A stretch of DNA of 64,000 nt from Lethocerus indicus (lineage: Eukaryota > Arthropoda > Insecta > Hemiptera > Belostomatidae): NCBI GenBank assembly GCA_019843655.1, contig JACDQD010000005.1, positions 14,411,575-14,475,574 on the forward strand, read 5' to 3'. The notes beneath the pieces were generated by a model. That model saw nothing but the letters and a program-made list of their open reading frames with translations, made no database searches and had not been told where the DNA came from. Positions 1 through 13,720 of this stretch are shown here, in pieces. A program made the position numbers and the translations under genes. The number at the start of each line of letters is the position of its first letter. The stretch's first letter is position 1.

Positions 1-2060
1 ATCTAAGGACCGGTCTAGTATGAGATAGCAACTTATCAAGTATGGATACTTTCTAGTGGATATCGCGCAGTAGTACTAATTCCGTCGCCAACCACCATAT
101 TCAATATTGCATCAATGTACCTCTAGAGTCTTCCCCTTCTGAAGCAGTCGGCCTCAAATAGAGGGCCAGGATCTATTTCATGGTGGTTCTTTTGTATCTT
201 TTAGTCCGCGACACTGATTCTTCTGTATGCGCTCATGCTCGGACCGGCCATGAAGTAACTGGCTTAATTACCAGCGCGAACTAAACTGAAACTTGGATCG
301 CGGCCATATTAATTAACACTAAAAGCTTTTTCCTGTACAGGGTTGAGGCGGTGCTACTCGGCGGCCGACAGTGAAACAATTTCAATATTAACAGCTATAT
401 CTGGGCATCACCAAGCGTTCACAGCCATCTGTCAATTAAGACATTCAGGCCAATTACAGAAATCCATTAAACATCGAATAATTAACTGATCGAGTTCCTG
501 GTGGCGGTCTCGACGCCGTATAATCCAGCCCCGGGCACCGATGATTTTCATTTTCGTTCCTTAGTTCATTTTTCAATTTCATATCCGATCAAGGACAAGG
601 GATACAAAAGGATTTAATTTCTTAGTTTTTCCTTTCAGACCTTCATTCCTGTTCCAGTCACTGAGTATTAGTAGCTAATCTGATAATGACTTTGAGCGGA
701 CTCTTTTTCTAATTGCTTATTGCTGGTCTTGGAGACTTTCGTAGGTAACATAAATTAGGAAGGAAAGATAATTCTTCCTTTATTCATGTTTTCATGGTTT
801 AAGAGCAAAACTCATTCCTCCCCGAGGAGAGAATGAACTAAATAACTGTCCCAGCAACTATAGGAGTAAAACTGTATATACATTTTCGAAATGGAGCAGT
901 ACTTATGTTGGAACAACCCAAATTTATTTAGATGAAGACTGAACGAAACTGGTTATAGAGAAAAACTATTGTTAGGAGAGTGCAAACACTTTTCAGGTTA
1001 TTCTTGAGAAAATGAATTTAATCTCTTATTACTGCATTCTATTCTGCGTTCCAATACAACAGCAATTGTAATTTGTATTTTAGTAATATAATGATAAGAA
1101 ATATTCCGGCAAATATTTCACAGAAGCCATTGAAAAATAAATCAGTTTCTGAAGGTGGACTCTCAACTTGAAGTCCTCTATTAAGCCAGAAGGAGGACTG
1201 TAGTAACCTTATAATTAGGTACATTCATCATTTCCCTACGTGCCTTCGCTTCCGCGCCGAATACAAAGACCCCTTTAACACGCCAGAACTAGTTTTCTAA
1301 CACTCGGAAAGAAGGGGAATCACATCATAAATTTTGGGCAGTTGATGACAATCTTCGGGATCCAGAAAATTGGAGAAATTTAGGATGAGGACTTATCATT
1401 TTTATCTGATTCGAAGCCCACTACTTACCGGAGCTGAGTGTAGGACCTGAAAGCGAATAGGATCGATTAAAACCCAATTTTAGAAAACTTTCCCTACAAA
1501 ATTTACTTTCCTTAGTTTAAGATATCTCCGCGAGAGAAAATCACATTTTCTGCCTCAAAATTCATTGACACATTTTATACTTAGTAATATTATTATGTAC
1601 ACTATATTATACCATGCTTCGGACCTCTGTATTACTATTATGATGGAAAATCCAATCTCACATTTCACTGTGTCCACAGAGCTACAATTCATTTTCGGCC
1701 GGCCATAAAGAAAAGACAGAATTTTTATGAAAGCGAATTAATTCCCTTAAATTATTACATACTCACTTTATCGAGAGTCTCACTCTATCGAGCGAAGATT
1801 TACGACTGAGAGAGTCTCGCCTTGTAAGGAGCAATAAATCGAATGGAAGATTAATAGGGAGCGCCCTTAGTTTAAGGGCAACTTGTTCATTCATTAGGTA
1901 ATTTGGAGACGTCCGATACCGGTTTCTCCGTTTTTCCTTTCTCAAGGATTTGAATTATACGCTTGGACATCCTAAACTAATTTGTTGGCATTCGAAATAA
2001 TGATTTTTTCCTTTTATACAGTAATGTTTAAACCGGTTAACACAAAGATTACTATTCTCG
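1..2060. other. AT-rich unique non-coding DNA
   Basis: I see no gene here. Stop codons are dense in all six frames and the only open frames are about 60 codons long, with no recognisable motif. The base composition is even, with no simple-sequence array and no obvious inverted repeat. It reads as ordinary intergenic or intronic DNA of an AT-rich eukaryote. Confidence 0.6.
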
Positions 2061-2149
2061 AGCAGCGTTGGTCGAGTGGTAAATAAGCCATGTGTTGTGA
2101 CGTTGTATTCTATTGACAAAGGGAGAAGTCGAAACGGGTCTAGCATAGG
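2061..2149 (+). repeat. Decayed tRNA-derived SINE-like fragment
   Basis: TGGTCGAGTGG at 2069-2079 fits the RNA polymerase III A-box (TRGCNNAGYGG) at 8 of 9 defined positions. GTTGTATTCTA at about 2102-2112 is a degenerate B-box (GGTTCGANTCC). The gap between them is about 22 bases, shorter than in an intact tRNA. The A-box and the next ten bases recur at 20166-20187, with mostly transition differences. A tail motif with GAAACGGGTC follows at 2114-2149 and resembles the one at 33654. There is no cloverleaf, so a working tRNA gene is unlikely. A mutated SINE is the best reading, but the two boxes could coincide by chance. Confidence 0.35.
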
Positions 2150-5100
2150 ACCACATATGGTAATGGGGGCCAGCCTCAGCCCCTTGTTAGGTCAAGAAGA
2201 ATATAGTTATAAATGCAATATCGGGGTAGTTGGTGATTTCTGATTCGAGTAGTTGTATGCAAATCATCGGAACATAAGAGCTCTAGCACTACTACTATGA
2301 TGAGAAATTACCCGTTTCTCGGGTGTACCGTTTAGTTAGCTAGCCGACAAGAGGAACAGAATTGGGTAATAATAGACCGGGAGCGCCTAACAGGTGTTCT
2401 TCTCTCCGATAGATTACTTCCAGCAAGACGTCAAGGCTCTGCATTTATATGTGTCGATTCACGAACCATCTTCATATTAATAGTAGGAGCATTTTCGGAA
2501 TCTTGAAGCGCCAATCTGATACCCCTTTCAGTCCCTTATTTGGGACTAATAAAAATTATGTTAAATAGGTCCAAGACTGATATTTTCTTATGAAACGTAT
2601 CAATCACAAATTTATACAGAAAATAAATAAAGGTAATTGGAATGTCAAACGAAATTAAAACTTCGGATATAACGATCATGTAACAATTGATTCATTCAAG
2701 GAATAGGCATTAAAAGACTGCATATAAACGATCCCAAAATATTTATGATGAAATCTGCAAGCCAATTCGGTGACAACATTTAGAGGAACTAGCTATTATT
2801 TTAAAATTTGTAAAATATGTACTTATATACAGGGAAAAATAGGGCGCTTTATTTTTAGAATACACTGATTAGTATGGAGGCAAACTGGGACTACCGAGAA
2901 GGCGCCCCCCCCCCAAGATTGAGATAGTTAATAAAGGCGGATGCGAAATTCGACCGCATTAAACCGTGCTGATCTCACAATGTTTTGGCCTGCAAATTAT
3001 AAGCGATGCTCTGAGGCTCGGTGACGAAATTTCCCACTTACACGCGGTCGGGTCGCTGATTATCTTCGGATTTCCTCTTAGCGCAGTCGGAATTCCCTCC
3101 TTTACAACTTTCCACGGAAGTGAAACAATGGGAAATTAAACAAAATCATGCCTCCTACACTGGGATGGATTTCCCTCCGAGCCTTGACAGCGTTATTAAT
3201 TTTATCTCCACTATTCCATTCTAGTTCGGATAGGTTATTGGAGTGAAAGCGTTTGAGCACTGCATCACGACTGTTTTAATTCCTTTGAACCGGGTACTAT
3301 AGTCGGGTGATTAGTCCAGTCCTACTGATAAAGAAAAAGAGTTACTTCTATCTCGCTGGCTTTAGAAATTCCTACAACCTGTCCCTGCAGAAATATCTTA
3401 ATTGAATTCGACAAATGACATAAAAGTATATAGCCACGTCGTTAGCATGAGTCAACTTTGCGAACAGACGATAAAGCGAAACCTCTTTCCTCATATTCGA
3501 CATTCCCCGGAAGGAGTAATTTCAGCGATAGTACCACATAGTTTTTTCTTAACTATAATAATTTCATTGTCTTCTCAACTTTAAATAATACTGTCTAAAC
3601 ATACACATTAGAGATGCATTCGCTAAAATCTTCGAACATCCTCAACCTACCGCAATATATATAAATAGGTATGTAATAGGTGTATAACGACCCGTAGGCT
3701 AATCTAGTTCATATACAGTAATATTTGGTTTTTATGGCTAATTTAAAATATGTAAAAATTTGATAATCGGGATAAGTATAACACTAAGAAACCAACCCCA
3801 TATGTATATTTTAATTTTCTATATTATTTTAATTATTATATTGCTTAAATACGGTTGTTTCTTGAATAGGTAAAATTCGAATCGAAATTGAATGATATAC
3901 GAAGTCATGACCGTATTTGTGGCGCCGTTTGTGTCCGGAATTTCCCAAATGCCTATATCGGTCGTTATAAAAGGCGTAGTTCAATATAGGCTCGGGATCT
4001 GCATATGTATGAATGCCTCCGCACTCCTCCGGCTCGGGACCGGCGAATGCAAATGGGGGTTTCGCGCTTATTTATATTGGACTTTGCGGCGGTATAGGAA
4101 CATGCATATTTATTGGGAGTCGGGCGGCGGCCGGCACCGATTGGACCGCTCCTGGTCCGCTCACGGAAATGTCGGCCCCGTTACAAATGTTGCCCTTGCG
4201 GATCCTCTTCTCGTATATCTTAAATGAGAAATGAAATGTTTCCACGCTGACCACAAATTCTTGATGATAATCCTTCCTTTGTTACTTGTAAACACATTTT
4301 TCTTTACTATGAAATATTTTATACGCTTGACATTTCTTTCTTTTGTTCGGAAACTAATTTATTTATGATACCCGGACAGTCTTAATCGATAACCTAACCT
4401 AAATACGTCCAGGATAGCATAATTTTTCGCTTAGACATAGAAGGAGAGTAGAGCAAAAAGCCTCAATTGGATTCGTTTTTCTGGTCAGATTCCTACCCTT
4501 CTTATATTAATCAAAAATGAATGAATTCGTAAGTATGACAATTTATTCATTTGTCGTGGCAACTATCTAGAAAAATTATTATACACGAAATTGGTTCTGG
4601 TCCATAATTAGACATAGAAACTTCTATACAACATGTGTTGAAGACTGGCTGAATAAATTCTCGGATCAGCAACACTTATGCTTGTAATAATAAAGTAGCC
4701 GCAGTGGAGTGTAGAATAAATACTGGCGATGGTCCGTATTACGATAACGAATAACACTTTTTTTGAGGACAAACAATTTCAGGACCTCCTCAAGGATCCA
4801 ACAGGGTGAGGTAGCCCCATTATAAATTTAAAAAACGTAGGGCGAGGCCGTTAACTTTTACAGAAACGTATTCTCGACCGATGTTCTGATTTTTCAATAT
4901 TCATTACACCGTTAAGAAGAGAGAATCGGTAATTTGGTTGCACGCCCTATCGCCTTTAGTCAGAGGGAATTTACCACTTTGAAAATATAATATCCGAAGC
5001 AGGAAACCGTAATTATAAGTTGTCTTTTGGAGCGTTTTGTATATCTATCTCTCTTGTTCGACGTAACGAGCCGGTAGGGCCATGTATAATTCATTTAGAA

Positions 5101-7146
5101 AAGGGAGAGTTGAGACAATTTTTTAACCAAAGCCTTGTTATTAGGAGTTGAGAAGTCAATCCATATAGAAGACGAGACCAAACGTCGCGGCTTTCCGTCG
5201 TTTTTCTCTAGCTCGTGTTTCTAGCGCTAGGTTGCAACATTTTTGAAAAAAGAAAAATATTTCCTAATAATTACTTTACATAAGCAAGTAGAATAAGAAT
5301 ATCAGAATAAGGTTTCCCTTCCAAGAACGCAGCCTTATACGCCGTAACAAGAACCGAAGAATTGCTGTTTTAGACCTCCCAAGGAACTTGAAGGAGACAA
5401 CAAAATAAAATAACAAATATATAAATATTTAGAATCCAGACGTAACTTTACGTTCCTACTTTTCCCTAAATGAAGCCGTCATCAGTATATTTGTACTTGT
5501 GAATAGTTAAATAAATTACCATTTTTTCGTATCATGAAAAGTATCATTCATAAGAATCTCGCCTGAGTATTTCAGAAATGTAACCCGCTTGTTTACGGAA
5601 TTCCTGTTTTGGCAGTATTCCCTAGAGTAGAGCGCATGAACTGGACATGAACCAGTTTACCAAATCGCCTGTTAATGATCGAATCGTGAATTTACAATTT
5701 TTATAAAATTTACGCCCAAAACCGGAAAAAGCTTATGTAATTATATGCAAATAAATTCTGTGTTTCAACAATATCAAATGAAATATGTTGGCTGCCAAGC
5801 GATTATTAATTGGAATCATTCATTGGATATTGCAAATTGGAGGGGATCTGTTACGAGCTATAAAAGCCAGCGGGATGGTGACATAATTAATTGTTTTTCA
5901 TATCTTTAAGAAAAATATTTAAAAATTTCAAATCCCGCTGTAGAAGTACAATCAATGAACCTATATTATAAGGGGGGTTACTGTTGATGGGGGCAACCTA
6001 TATGAATCGCTACAAAAGGATATGGTAGTAACGATGGTGAGGACAGATGAAAAGAGCAATGAAAATAAATTTATTATCAATTAAATTACTATAAAACTGT
6101 ATGAAGCCTCGGAAATTTTACGAAAAATGCGAAAACATGTTGTCGAACGTTCGAATTTACACAAATTAATGTCGAATCATGAGGATTTCTTTTTTAACGT
6201 GTACAGTAGAATCAGGAGGCGTCTCTTTTTGGACTCTCGATAAGACCTACTTGTTCTGAATCCCTAGAACTGATTCGTTGAGGACGAATTACAGTTATAG
6301 AAAAATTTAATATATTCTCTCAGTTTGGTCCTATAGATCAGTGTCGGCTTTAAACCTTCGCCAGTAGGATTCCGTTCATAGTATGGTACAACTAGCTCAA
6401 TGAAACCGATCTATCAAGTTATTATTAAATTCCGCATTAATTTATTACAGGCGTAGTTTTTTACTAGTACACGGCAACCTCTATGTTCTAAGCAGTAATG
6501 TCGGGATAGGTCCAGGGTATATTTTGATGTTGCGAAAATTCATTGTAAATGCCTCTTCTTTAGTACCTGAATACAGTTTATTCGAAAGGCATCTGGAAGC
6601 TCGAGGAAAAGAAAAGGGGAGCTGAAAAAAAGGATCAACGCCCGTATAAAAATATGTAAAAATTACACTGTCAAATTAAAACTTTTTTTCGGTGACCAAA
6701 CCGCTCGTAATGGGTAGCACGTGCGCCACTACGTCATAGGGGCATGTTTATCATACTGGTAATCCTTCGGTTCAATTAATTTAGTTGAGAAAACGAAAAT
6801 ATTGTGCAACTATTAAGCGTATTTTGTTTCCTCGGTGTTATTTGTAACAGAAACAACTTGTGTTTACTAAATAAATGGGTACTGTTAATAGCTCGAGAAA
6901 CTGTGGGGTTCTGTTCACGCCATATTCTGTCATATGCGTAATCATTTTAAAATCTAATAATAGATGAACATTTTAAAATAGATGAAATCCTCAAATGTTA
7001 TATGCTTCTATAAAAAAGTCTGAAACGACTTTTATAACCGAGAAAACAAACCTCTATCACAGTGACAGTGTAGATACGTCCTGGGGGATATTACATCAGC
7101 CCTCGATATGTGTACGCGCCTCATTTGGTTAATGTGTACGCTTAGT
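2150..7146. other. AT-rich non-coding stretch with one CpG-rich block
   Basis: No gene is supported. A C10 run lies at 2905-2914. A locally GC- and CpG-richer block at about 3890-4220 holds overlapping open frames on both strands (111 codons at most) with no recognised domain, as GC-rich non-coding DNA often does. Two CCTAA units at 4393-4402 are too few to call telomeric. At 6943-6986 a short imperfect tandem duplication repeats CATTTTAAAAT followed by AGATGAA. The rest is plain AT-rich sequence. Confidence 0.55.
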
Positions 7147-7170
7147 GATGGTGTGAAGCCGAAAGGGGTC
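7147..7170 (+). repeat. Copy of a dispersed 24-nt motif (GATGGTGTGAA type)
   Basis: This stretch matches 33659-33682 at 21 of 24 positions. Both read GATGGTGTGAA, then CCG, AA and GGGTC at the same spacing. On its own a match of this length is near the edge of chance in 64 kb. Support comes from related copies at 2114 and 49178 with the same order of elements. It is probably a relic of a dispersed transposable element. Confidence 0.35.
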
Positions 7171-9842
7171 GACGTTATCAGAAAATGTGAGCGCAGGCTG
7201 TACGAACGCGTACGCTGAAATTCCGACCTCTCGCATCCGAGATCTCCGTATATCGAAAACTTAATATTTCAGTTTCCAAACAACATTTATAAACGTCCTC
7301 CCCCGCGGGATTCGGCTGCTCGCCGTCTTCAGTGCGAAAATTCTTGGTGCGAATAATCGGTCTACTCCCATAACGAACATGAATCGGAGAGTTAGGGGTC
7401 CAATTATTGACGTTTGAATTTCGTTAATACAGTATTAGGACAGATTCAATAGAGGTAATCCCAACATTGTCATTATTCGCGGCTCCTCTCCCTGCCAAAA
7501 CCGGTTCTCCAATCGACTTTGTTGACTAAAAGCAAACGTTCCGAGGATGGCATGTTAGGAAAGAAGAAGAGAGTGTCCTTGCGGTGCGACACAGGTGGCG
7601 TCTTCACCTTGTCACCCACCGCGCACGGGCTCGCTCTTTTTCGTCTACCGATTCCCAGAAGGCTGCCCCTGCTATCTCGGTCCATTCCCCCGTCTGAATA
7701 TTTATTAGTTACCGATATTTAGCCTCTAACTGGCGCCATTTTGCTTTGACACGCATAGCATTTGGTGTAGGTGCTGTTGTCTTAACCATTAATAAACTAA
7801 GATACACTGTGATCAATTGTTTTTCACGCTGTATCCGGCCTGATGGCCCGACAGTTTGGGAGCAAAGCTTTCACTGCCAATAAAAACGCCAACTAAACGA
7901 GAGAACCAACTAAAAAAAAATGCGATTGGAATTATTATAAAAATTACATTTATGATAAGAAATGTTTTTTAAAAGACAACATGAGTTGTTTAGTCTAAGG
8001 GTGTTTATTGTTCCTGGCAAATATTTATTTTTTTATGGAGTAATATTTTGGTTTTGGTGCAGTACTGCGTCTACTGCATCTGGACGTATTTAATCATTGC
8101 ATCGAGGCGAATTTTTTAGAATACAGATTATATCTTATGCAGCAAGCATTTGACTAACGTAAAATTCCATTGGTTAAAAACACATTAATAATATGATAAT
8201 CGAAACTCGAGTCGAAAAGATTGGCATTTAAGTCGTTGTGGCCTCCATAGAAACGGTGACTGCCTAATGGCCCCAATCTTTTCTAATTGTCTCCTCGAAA
8301 TGCACCTGCGCCCTAGTAGCGGGCCATTTGGCATTGGATGACAATCGAATCTTAAATTACGTCTCAAATTCAATCTGAATGTATAGTTTTATTTGAGGTT
8401 CGCGAGACGCAAATATGATTGACCGCGGGGCGTTCTCCGGCATTGGACTCGGGCCTACTCCTACAATGGCCGAGGGACAATGGATCGGTCCCCCTATCAG
8501 CTGCCACGCCTCCCACATAGATTTCCCGGCTTCATTCAATCACCGTCCGATTCGAGATGTGCATAATTCAGTTTACTGATAGTTGACGCACCTGTCGTCG
8601 GCTGCGGCGAAACACCTGAGCGGACTGTATCAGCGCGAATTGCGATCAAACAAAATTGAGCTAAGCCCCCATAATTTTTCTATTTTCTTATTATAGTATT
8701 ATTACTATTTTCAATTTGCGTCGAGGATTTTTCCTTTCCGGAAAGGGCTATAAAATTGCCTGGAATATATTAAAGTACTACATCGGACTGCACCGCGGGG
8801 CTTCCTCACATTTTACTTCCTCCATCACATGTACTAAGTTATTGAGTTGGATTTAACAAAGCGGAAAACAAATAAAAATACTGTAGAACTCACATAAATT
8901 GAACATCAGGTTCGCCGACCGATATAAATTTACATATCACGTTTTCTTTCGGGTACGCCTCAAATAGTGTTGTTTAAACGGCAAACTTATATGTTGAAAA
9001 ACAACACTAACATTGTCGTATACACTGAAATGCCAAGGAAGGAGGTTATTCAATTACCCAGTATCGATGACGGAACTTAGTCGCTAAGGAAAAAATTTAG
9101 GAAATCAAGGTGGAAAATAAGGGACGCAAAGTCCTAATTTGGGTGGATTCAATTGTTTCTTTTCGAGAGAAAAAAAGAAATCGGACGTAATTGATTCACC
9201 GTAGCTTAAACACACCTTACGGAATTGGGACGGATTCCAGATACCAATTTGTCCTAATAACCCACAATTATATCTGTGTAATTACATACCCCCCGGAGGT
9301 CTATACCCACGTTTCTCTTTTATGTTTATCCCGGTGTTCAGTACATTATGATGGAGGAAGTGTTTATAGAGCCTCGTATGGGATCAATCTTTGTTCTGTT
9401 TGCTTCACGACCCCGGACAATCAGCCCGGTGTAACGGCTCGATATATTTCCTGTAAGTACCAAGAAACCCCCTCCCCGTTTCAAAGTTAGAAACGCACAT
9501 GGCTTTGATTTAACAAAAAAAAACAAAACAAATTCGGACCCGATTACCTTGTTCGGTCTCAATTTGGCAGTTCTCCTTCACTTTCTCAAATGCCGGGCTC
9601 TCAAATTAGGAACCATATTGAAATGGGCTCATTTTTCTTCCGATAAATTATTCCCGAATTCGTACCTGGACAATCTCGATGATTGTCTTAATGCATTGAT
9701 AAGTTAATTATGGAGTTTGCCTTGAGCTAAATATTTTTGGAGCAACAAAAATGTGATCGAAACATGCAGAATTTGGGAAAAATAGATAAACGATGTCAGT
9801 TTCCATATTGCAGCTAAGCTCCTTATGTAATTTAGACTGCGA

Positions 9843-9871
9843 CTGTGAAATTAATTTATTTAATTTCACAG
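9843..9871. repeat. Perfect 12-bp hairpin
   Basis: CTGTGAAATTAA (9843-9854) is followed by the loop TTTAT and by the exact reverse complement TTAATTTCACAG (9860-9871). The adjoining base pair is a mismatch, so the stem stops sharply. In AT-rich DNA of this length an occasional 12-bp stem is not surprising, and no function is implied. Confidence 0.7.
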
Positions 9872-12248
9872 GATTCCGAGAAATATTTGAAAGTAAAATT
9901 GAAAGGATTGTTTGGCCCGTAATCGTGTATCCGTTTATGTGCCGTGACATGAGACGGCGCCTAGTTGTTGACTGATGCAGCAACGATTCTTGCATATTTC
10001 GAACAATATCGGTTTTGGTTCCGCTTCTGACGGAACAGCAACAACCTCTTCTGCTGGCCGTCTATAATCCGTATAATTCAGGCATCCAAATATTATTAAA
10101 ATAGTGAAATCACTGAAAACCTTAGTATTTGGACTTGGAGAAGCGTGAGTGGATTTTTTTATATCTACTGTAAGAGTGTTCCTTCAGTTTTCTATTTGAC
10201 ATTGTTACGCGCGTCGTCACAGATGCAGGCCGGGACTAAACGGCCGGGATACCACTCCTTTATTTCGGCACAATCTAGAACGCGTTCATCTAAGATAGCA
10301 CCCACTTTGTCGTACAGCGCTCATTCTTTTTTAAACATAAGGCGGACCGTTATTATTTCACGCCATTCGCCGCCTATTAACGAGTCTTTCCGAACAGTCG
10401 TCCGGCTATTGTTGGTGGGGGCCGTCTCTCTTCTATTTGGCGGCGTGTGAAATAAGAAAAAACCGTCTCCACGTGTGAACCCCCCGGGCGTCCCGGAGCC
10501 TCGGATAACATCTCGGAGCAACCCTTTCGGCGGCTTATCGGCCGGTGCCCATCTCTGGGTGGCCTTCAATGAATCACCCCCCGTCTTTTTTCCATTGAAG
10601 AGCCCCCGCCTCCCCAAACCCCGACCTTTCACGCCTAGGCGACCGTCTCACGGATAAATAAGTTACACCGGCCCAACAAATGACCTACCCCAGACCTAGT
10701 CATTGTTTCCTGATCTCCGCTTCCTCGACACGCAATCTCTACTGTTTGAATTGGGACAATATAGAGACTCCAGTCTTCTATTGCTGCGGCCTAGTTAGTA
10801 TAATACTAACGTTGTTTGTCACCGGTGATGCAAGTTGGGGAACGCCAAACTATGCCTAATACAATTATTCATCGATCCAATAACTGCCTCATTGAATAAC
10901 CCCTCGAAAGTGTGAGCTATATGCCACACACTTTCTTCAGCAGAACACATACTCAAATTGGAACGACAAATTTCCAGTGGGAAGTTTTGATTCCGTGTAG
11001 AATACCTACGTGGTTTTTACCTGGTTACCTCAAAAACTTATGATTAAACCATTTGTAGTTGGGTAATTACAGCCATCCGAATATTTCTGTTTAATTCCGA
11101 ATTGGAAAAGGACAGCCGTTTAAAGTGGGATTTGTATAATGACTCGATGTCGGGTGGAATGTTGCCCGAGCTTTACAAAACAACACCGCGCTATCGAATG
11201 CAATAAGCGATAGGCGGAGACCGGGCGGCGGTTTAGCTGGACCGGCTGCATTAAGCGCGGTGGACTTAATTCGTGCAAAATAAGCCACATAGTACACTCT
11301 CAAATAGCGATATAATTTCCGTATTAAAACGAAGGATGTCTGGACGGAGGACGGCGGCGCCCCCGAGACCCTAATTACTTTATCCTCAAATGGGAATACT
11401 CTCTTCCATTACACGGCTCTGAACATATTATGACGGCTTGTAGACCATCACTTAGTTTTTGCCTCGACCTTTAATAAATTTAGGGGTACCGAGCGGAATT
11501 AGGCCGGCAGCCGGCCAAAAATCACGATCCCCGAGCGCTGATTTACTGGGCTCGAGTATCTGTAATAAATAAGACGAAAACGGAGTCGGCGATAATGCCC
11601 TGACGTATACGGTAGGGCAATTGGGCCGACGATGGTCCTGGTGAAATTTAATAAGTACTATTATTTTCGGAGGGAGTGGAGAAATTTCAAAGTCCGGACT
11701 GTAATATCATGTCGTAAAAATACAACATTCCTTTTGCGATCGTTCGGTGGCAGTGCGATGTTCGAGATCAAGAAATCAGCAGTCGGAGTTTCTTCGTCGG
11801 ACATTGTACCTGTGCTATATTAACACCGCAACAAATATTTATCGTTAATATTGATTTTCCTGTTTCTTGTTTTTAATTGTCGTGTGTGAATAATGTTTCT
11901 AAAATTTATCATTTTGTTGTTAGAAAACTGATGGATGATGTTAGAAAGTTGAATATCAACTCACTGAATACCCACTTGCCGATTCTGAAATGTACAGCCC
12001 TAGGCGTTAATAATGGTCAACAGGTCCGCTGGTGAGTAACGGTTTGCTTTGCTGGGTGAGTCCGATTCAATCAATTTGGTATTATTGGTTGGGAAAATTT
12101 TAAACCGGGTATATTCCTAAATTAATCCAGACGGAACCATTCATATTTTTTGGCCTAGTCGTTATTTATTGTTAGGGAGAGGCCCCGCAGTCTCTGGTCG
12201 GCCCTCGAGCCTCATCTGACATACAGAAGAATCCGTAACGCAACGCCT

Positions 12249-12280
12249 AATAAATAAAATAAGAAGGAATTTTATTTATT
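12249..12280. repeat. Perfect 12-bp AT-only hairpin
   Basis: AATAAATAAAAT (12249-12260) and ATTTTATTTATT (12269-12280) are exact reverse complements around the loop AAGAAGGA. The arms contain only A and T, so a chance origin is quite possible. Confidence 0.65.
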
Positions 12281-13380
12281 TGAATATCCTTGGGAGTAAA
12301 ATTTATGCCCGATATTCGACCCGTGTCCCAGATTTTTCTCGTTTTAAGATAATTGCTACACCTGAATTTATGATTACTCCTAAATATTTATGAAGGATGT
12401 GAGGCAAATATCCTTAGAAAGGCTTATATCGTAAGAAACTGTCCGTTGTTACAGTAGATCTGAACGACAATGCGAATTTAGTTTTTAATTACTACTGTTT
12501 AATTATTATTGTGTAATGCTATCTGTAAATTATATTTTCATTGATATAATGAGTGTAAATTGTGGGATATAATATTTCCAGACATTAAAGCTATATTATA
12601 TTCTTCTTTTTTTGTCCAAGCAGAGCTGGCATAAAAATGTTTTCCTTATTCAGATTTAACGTTCGAATTCCTCGAAACAGTATATTATCCTTATCATTAA
12701 ACTTATGTATAGAGTAATCGTTTACAGTGACGGTACTTTTGTGTTGTTAATTTAATTTACTTATCTGGAGTCTGTAGGGGTTTAGAATGTCATTACTTGT
12801 GATCCTGTACGTCCACTCACTTATTGCCAGTACTGACAGTATTCTTAACAAGTATAACTGGGTATATTAATGGCGGTGAAACGTCTTCACTGGTATAGGT
12901 TTCAGCCAAACTGACGAGTGGGAAAAGATGATGGTTTGTGTGATGTACGTTGTCTTACCTATAAGTGATTGTATTAAGATTATTGTTATTATTTACTGTT
13001 AATTATATAAGCGATTATGTTGATTATCCAGTGATCGGACAGGGTTTGATTTACGGTTATGAAGAAATATACGAGTCACTCTTAAAAATATATTTAAATT
13101 AGTCGGTGTCCCTAAGGAACATATTTAGGTGTTCCAACGTTGCGAAATGATTTATATCGGTACGACTCGAATAATTTTATGGAACTGACTTAAAGAGTGA
13201 CCTTTTATTTCAGGACATCGCCCCCCCCCATTCCCCCGAACTATTAACATAGCCGTCTTCCTTCTGGGTCGCAAATACGTCATTCCAAACTGGATATTCC
13301 AAATCGGCGGCTCAATCGGAATCCTAGTGTTGGATTTCGGACAGTACAAATCGGAGCGTCCCCGTGACGAACTAACCGCC

Positions 13381-13720
13381 CTCAAGGCGAACCGGGGCCC
13401 TGGGCAGATGCTCTCGTCTCCTGACTCAGCTCCCGGAGTCTCTTATGCAACTAGCGCTCTGCTTTTAATTACATATTATTAAGATAGGGCCGGGCTCTAC
13501 GTGGAAGTTGGTTACCTTACAGAACACGGAGGGGATTCGGGCGGCGATATCGCCCCCCTGTTTTACATAATGGAGAGCGCCTCCCCGGGTCTGTAGGCCC
13601 CCTAGAAAGGAAAACGAGGAATCCGTGCCGACTGATTTGTATCGACTGTTTTATGAGAACTGATTGAGGCGGGGCCCGCCCTTGTCGGAATGTCCCGGCC
13701 TCTGGTTACAGATTACTTTC
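13381..13720. other. GC- and CpG-rich non-coding block
   Basis: The base composition rises sharply here relative to both flanks, and CG dinucleotides are frequent. It includes the 12-bp palindrome GGCGATATCGCC at about 13542-13553. No frame stays open long enough to suggest an exon and no splice-flanked reading stands out. It may be a regulatory block or a locally GC-rich unique segment. Confidence 0.4.

Larger units (their letters stand above)
7171..13380. other. Non-coding stretch, AT-rich with a GC-rich block
   Basis: No gene is supported. A GC-richer block at about 10230-10660 carries open frames of about 100 codons on both strands, without domains. A C9 run lies at 13221-13229. Two perfect 12-bp hairpins in this stretch (9843-9871 and 12249-12280) are listed separately. 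Most of 11830-13150 is AT-rich with nothing I can name. Confidence 0.55.

Noticed and set aside
4393..4402. Interstitial telomeric repeat (CCTAA)2, and (TTAGG)2 at 60455-60464
   Set aside because: Two units each are expected by chance in 64 kb.
5468..5500. Y-T-D-D word on the minus strand
   Set aside because: Only four residues match, with no other reverse transcriptase motif nearby.
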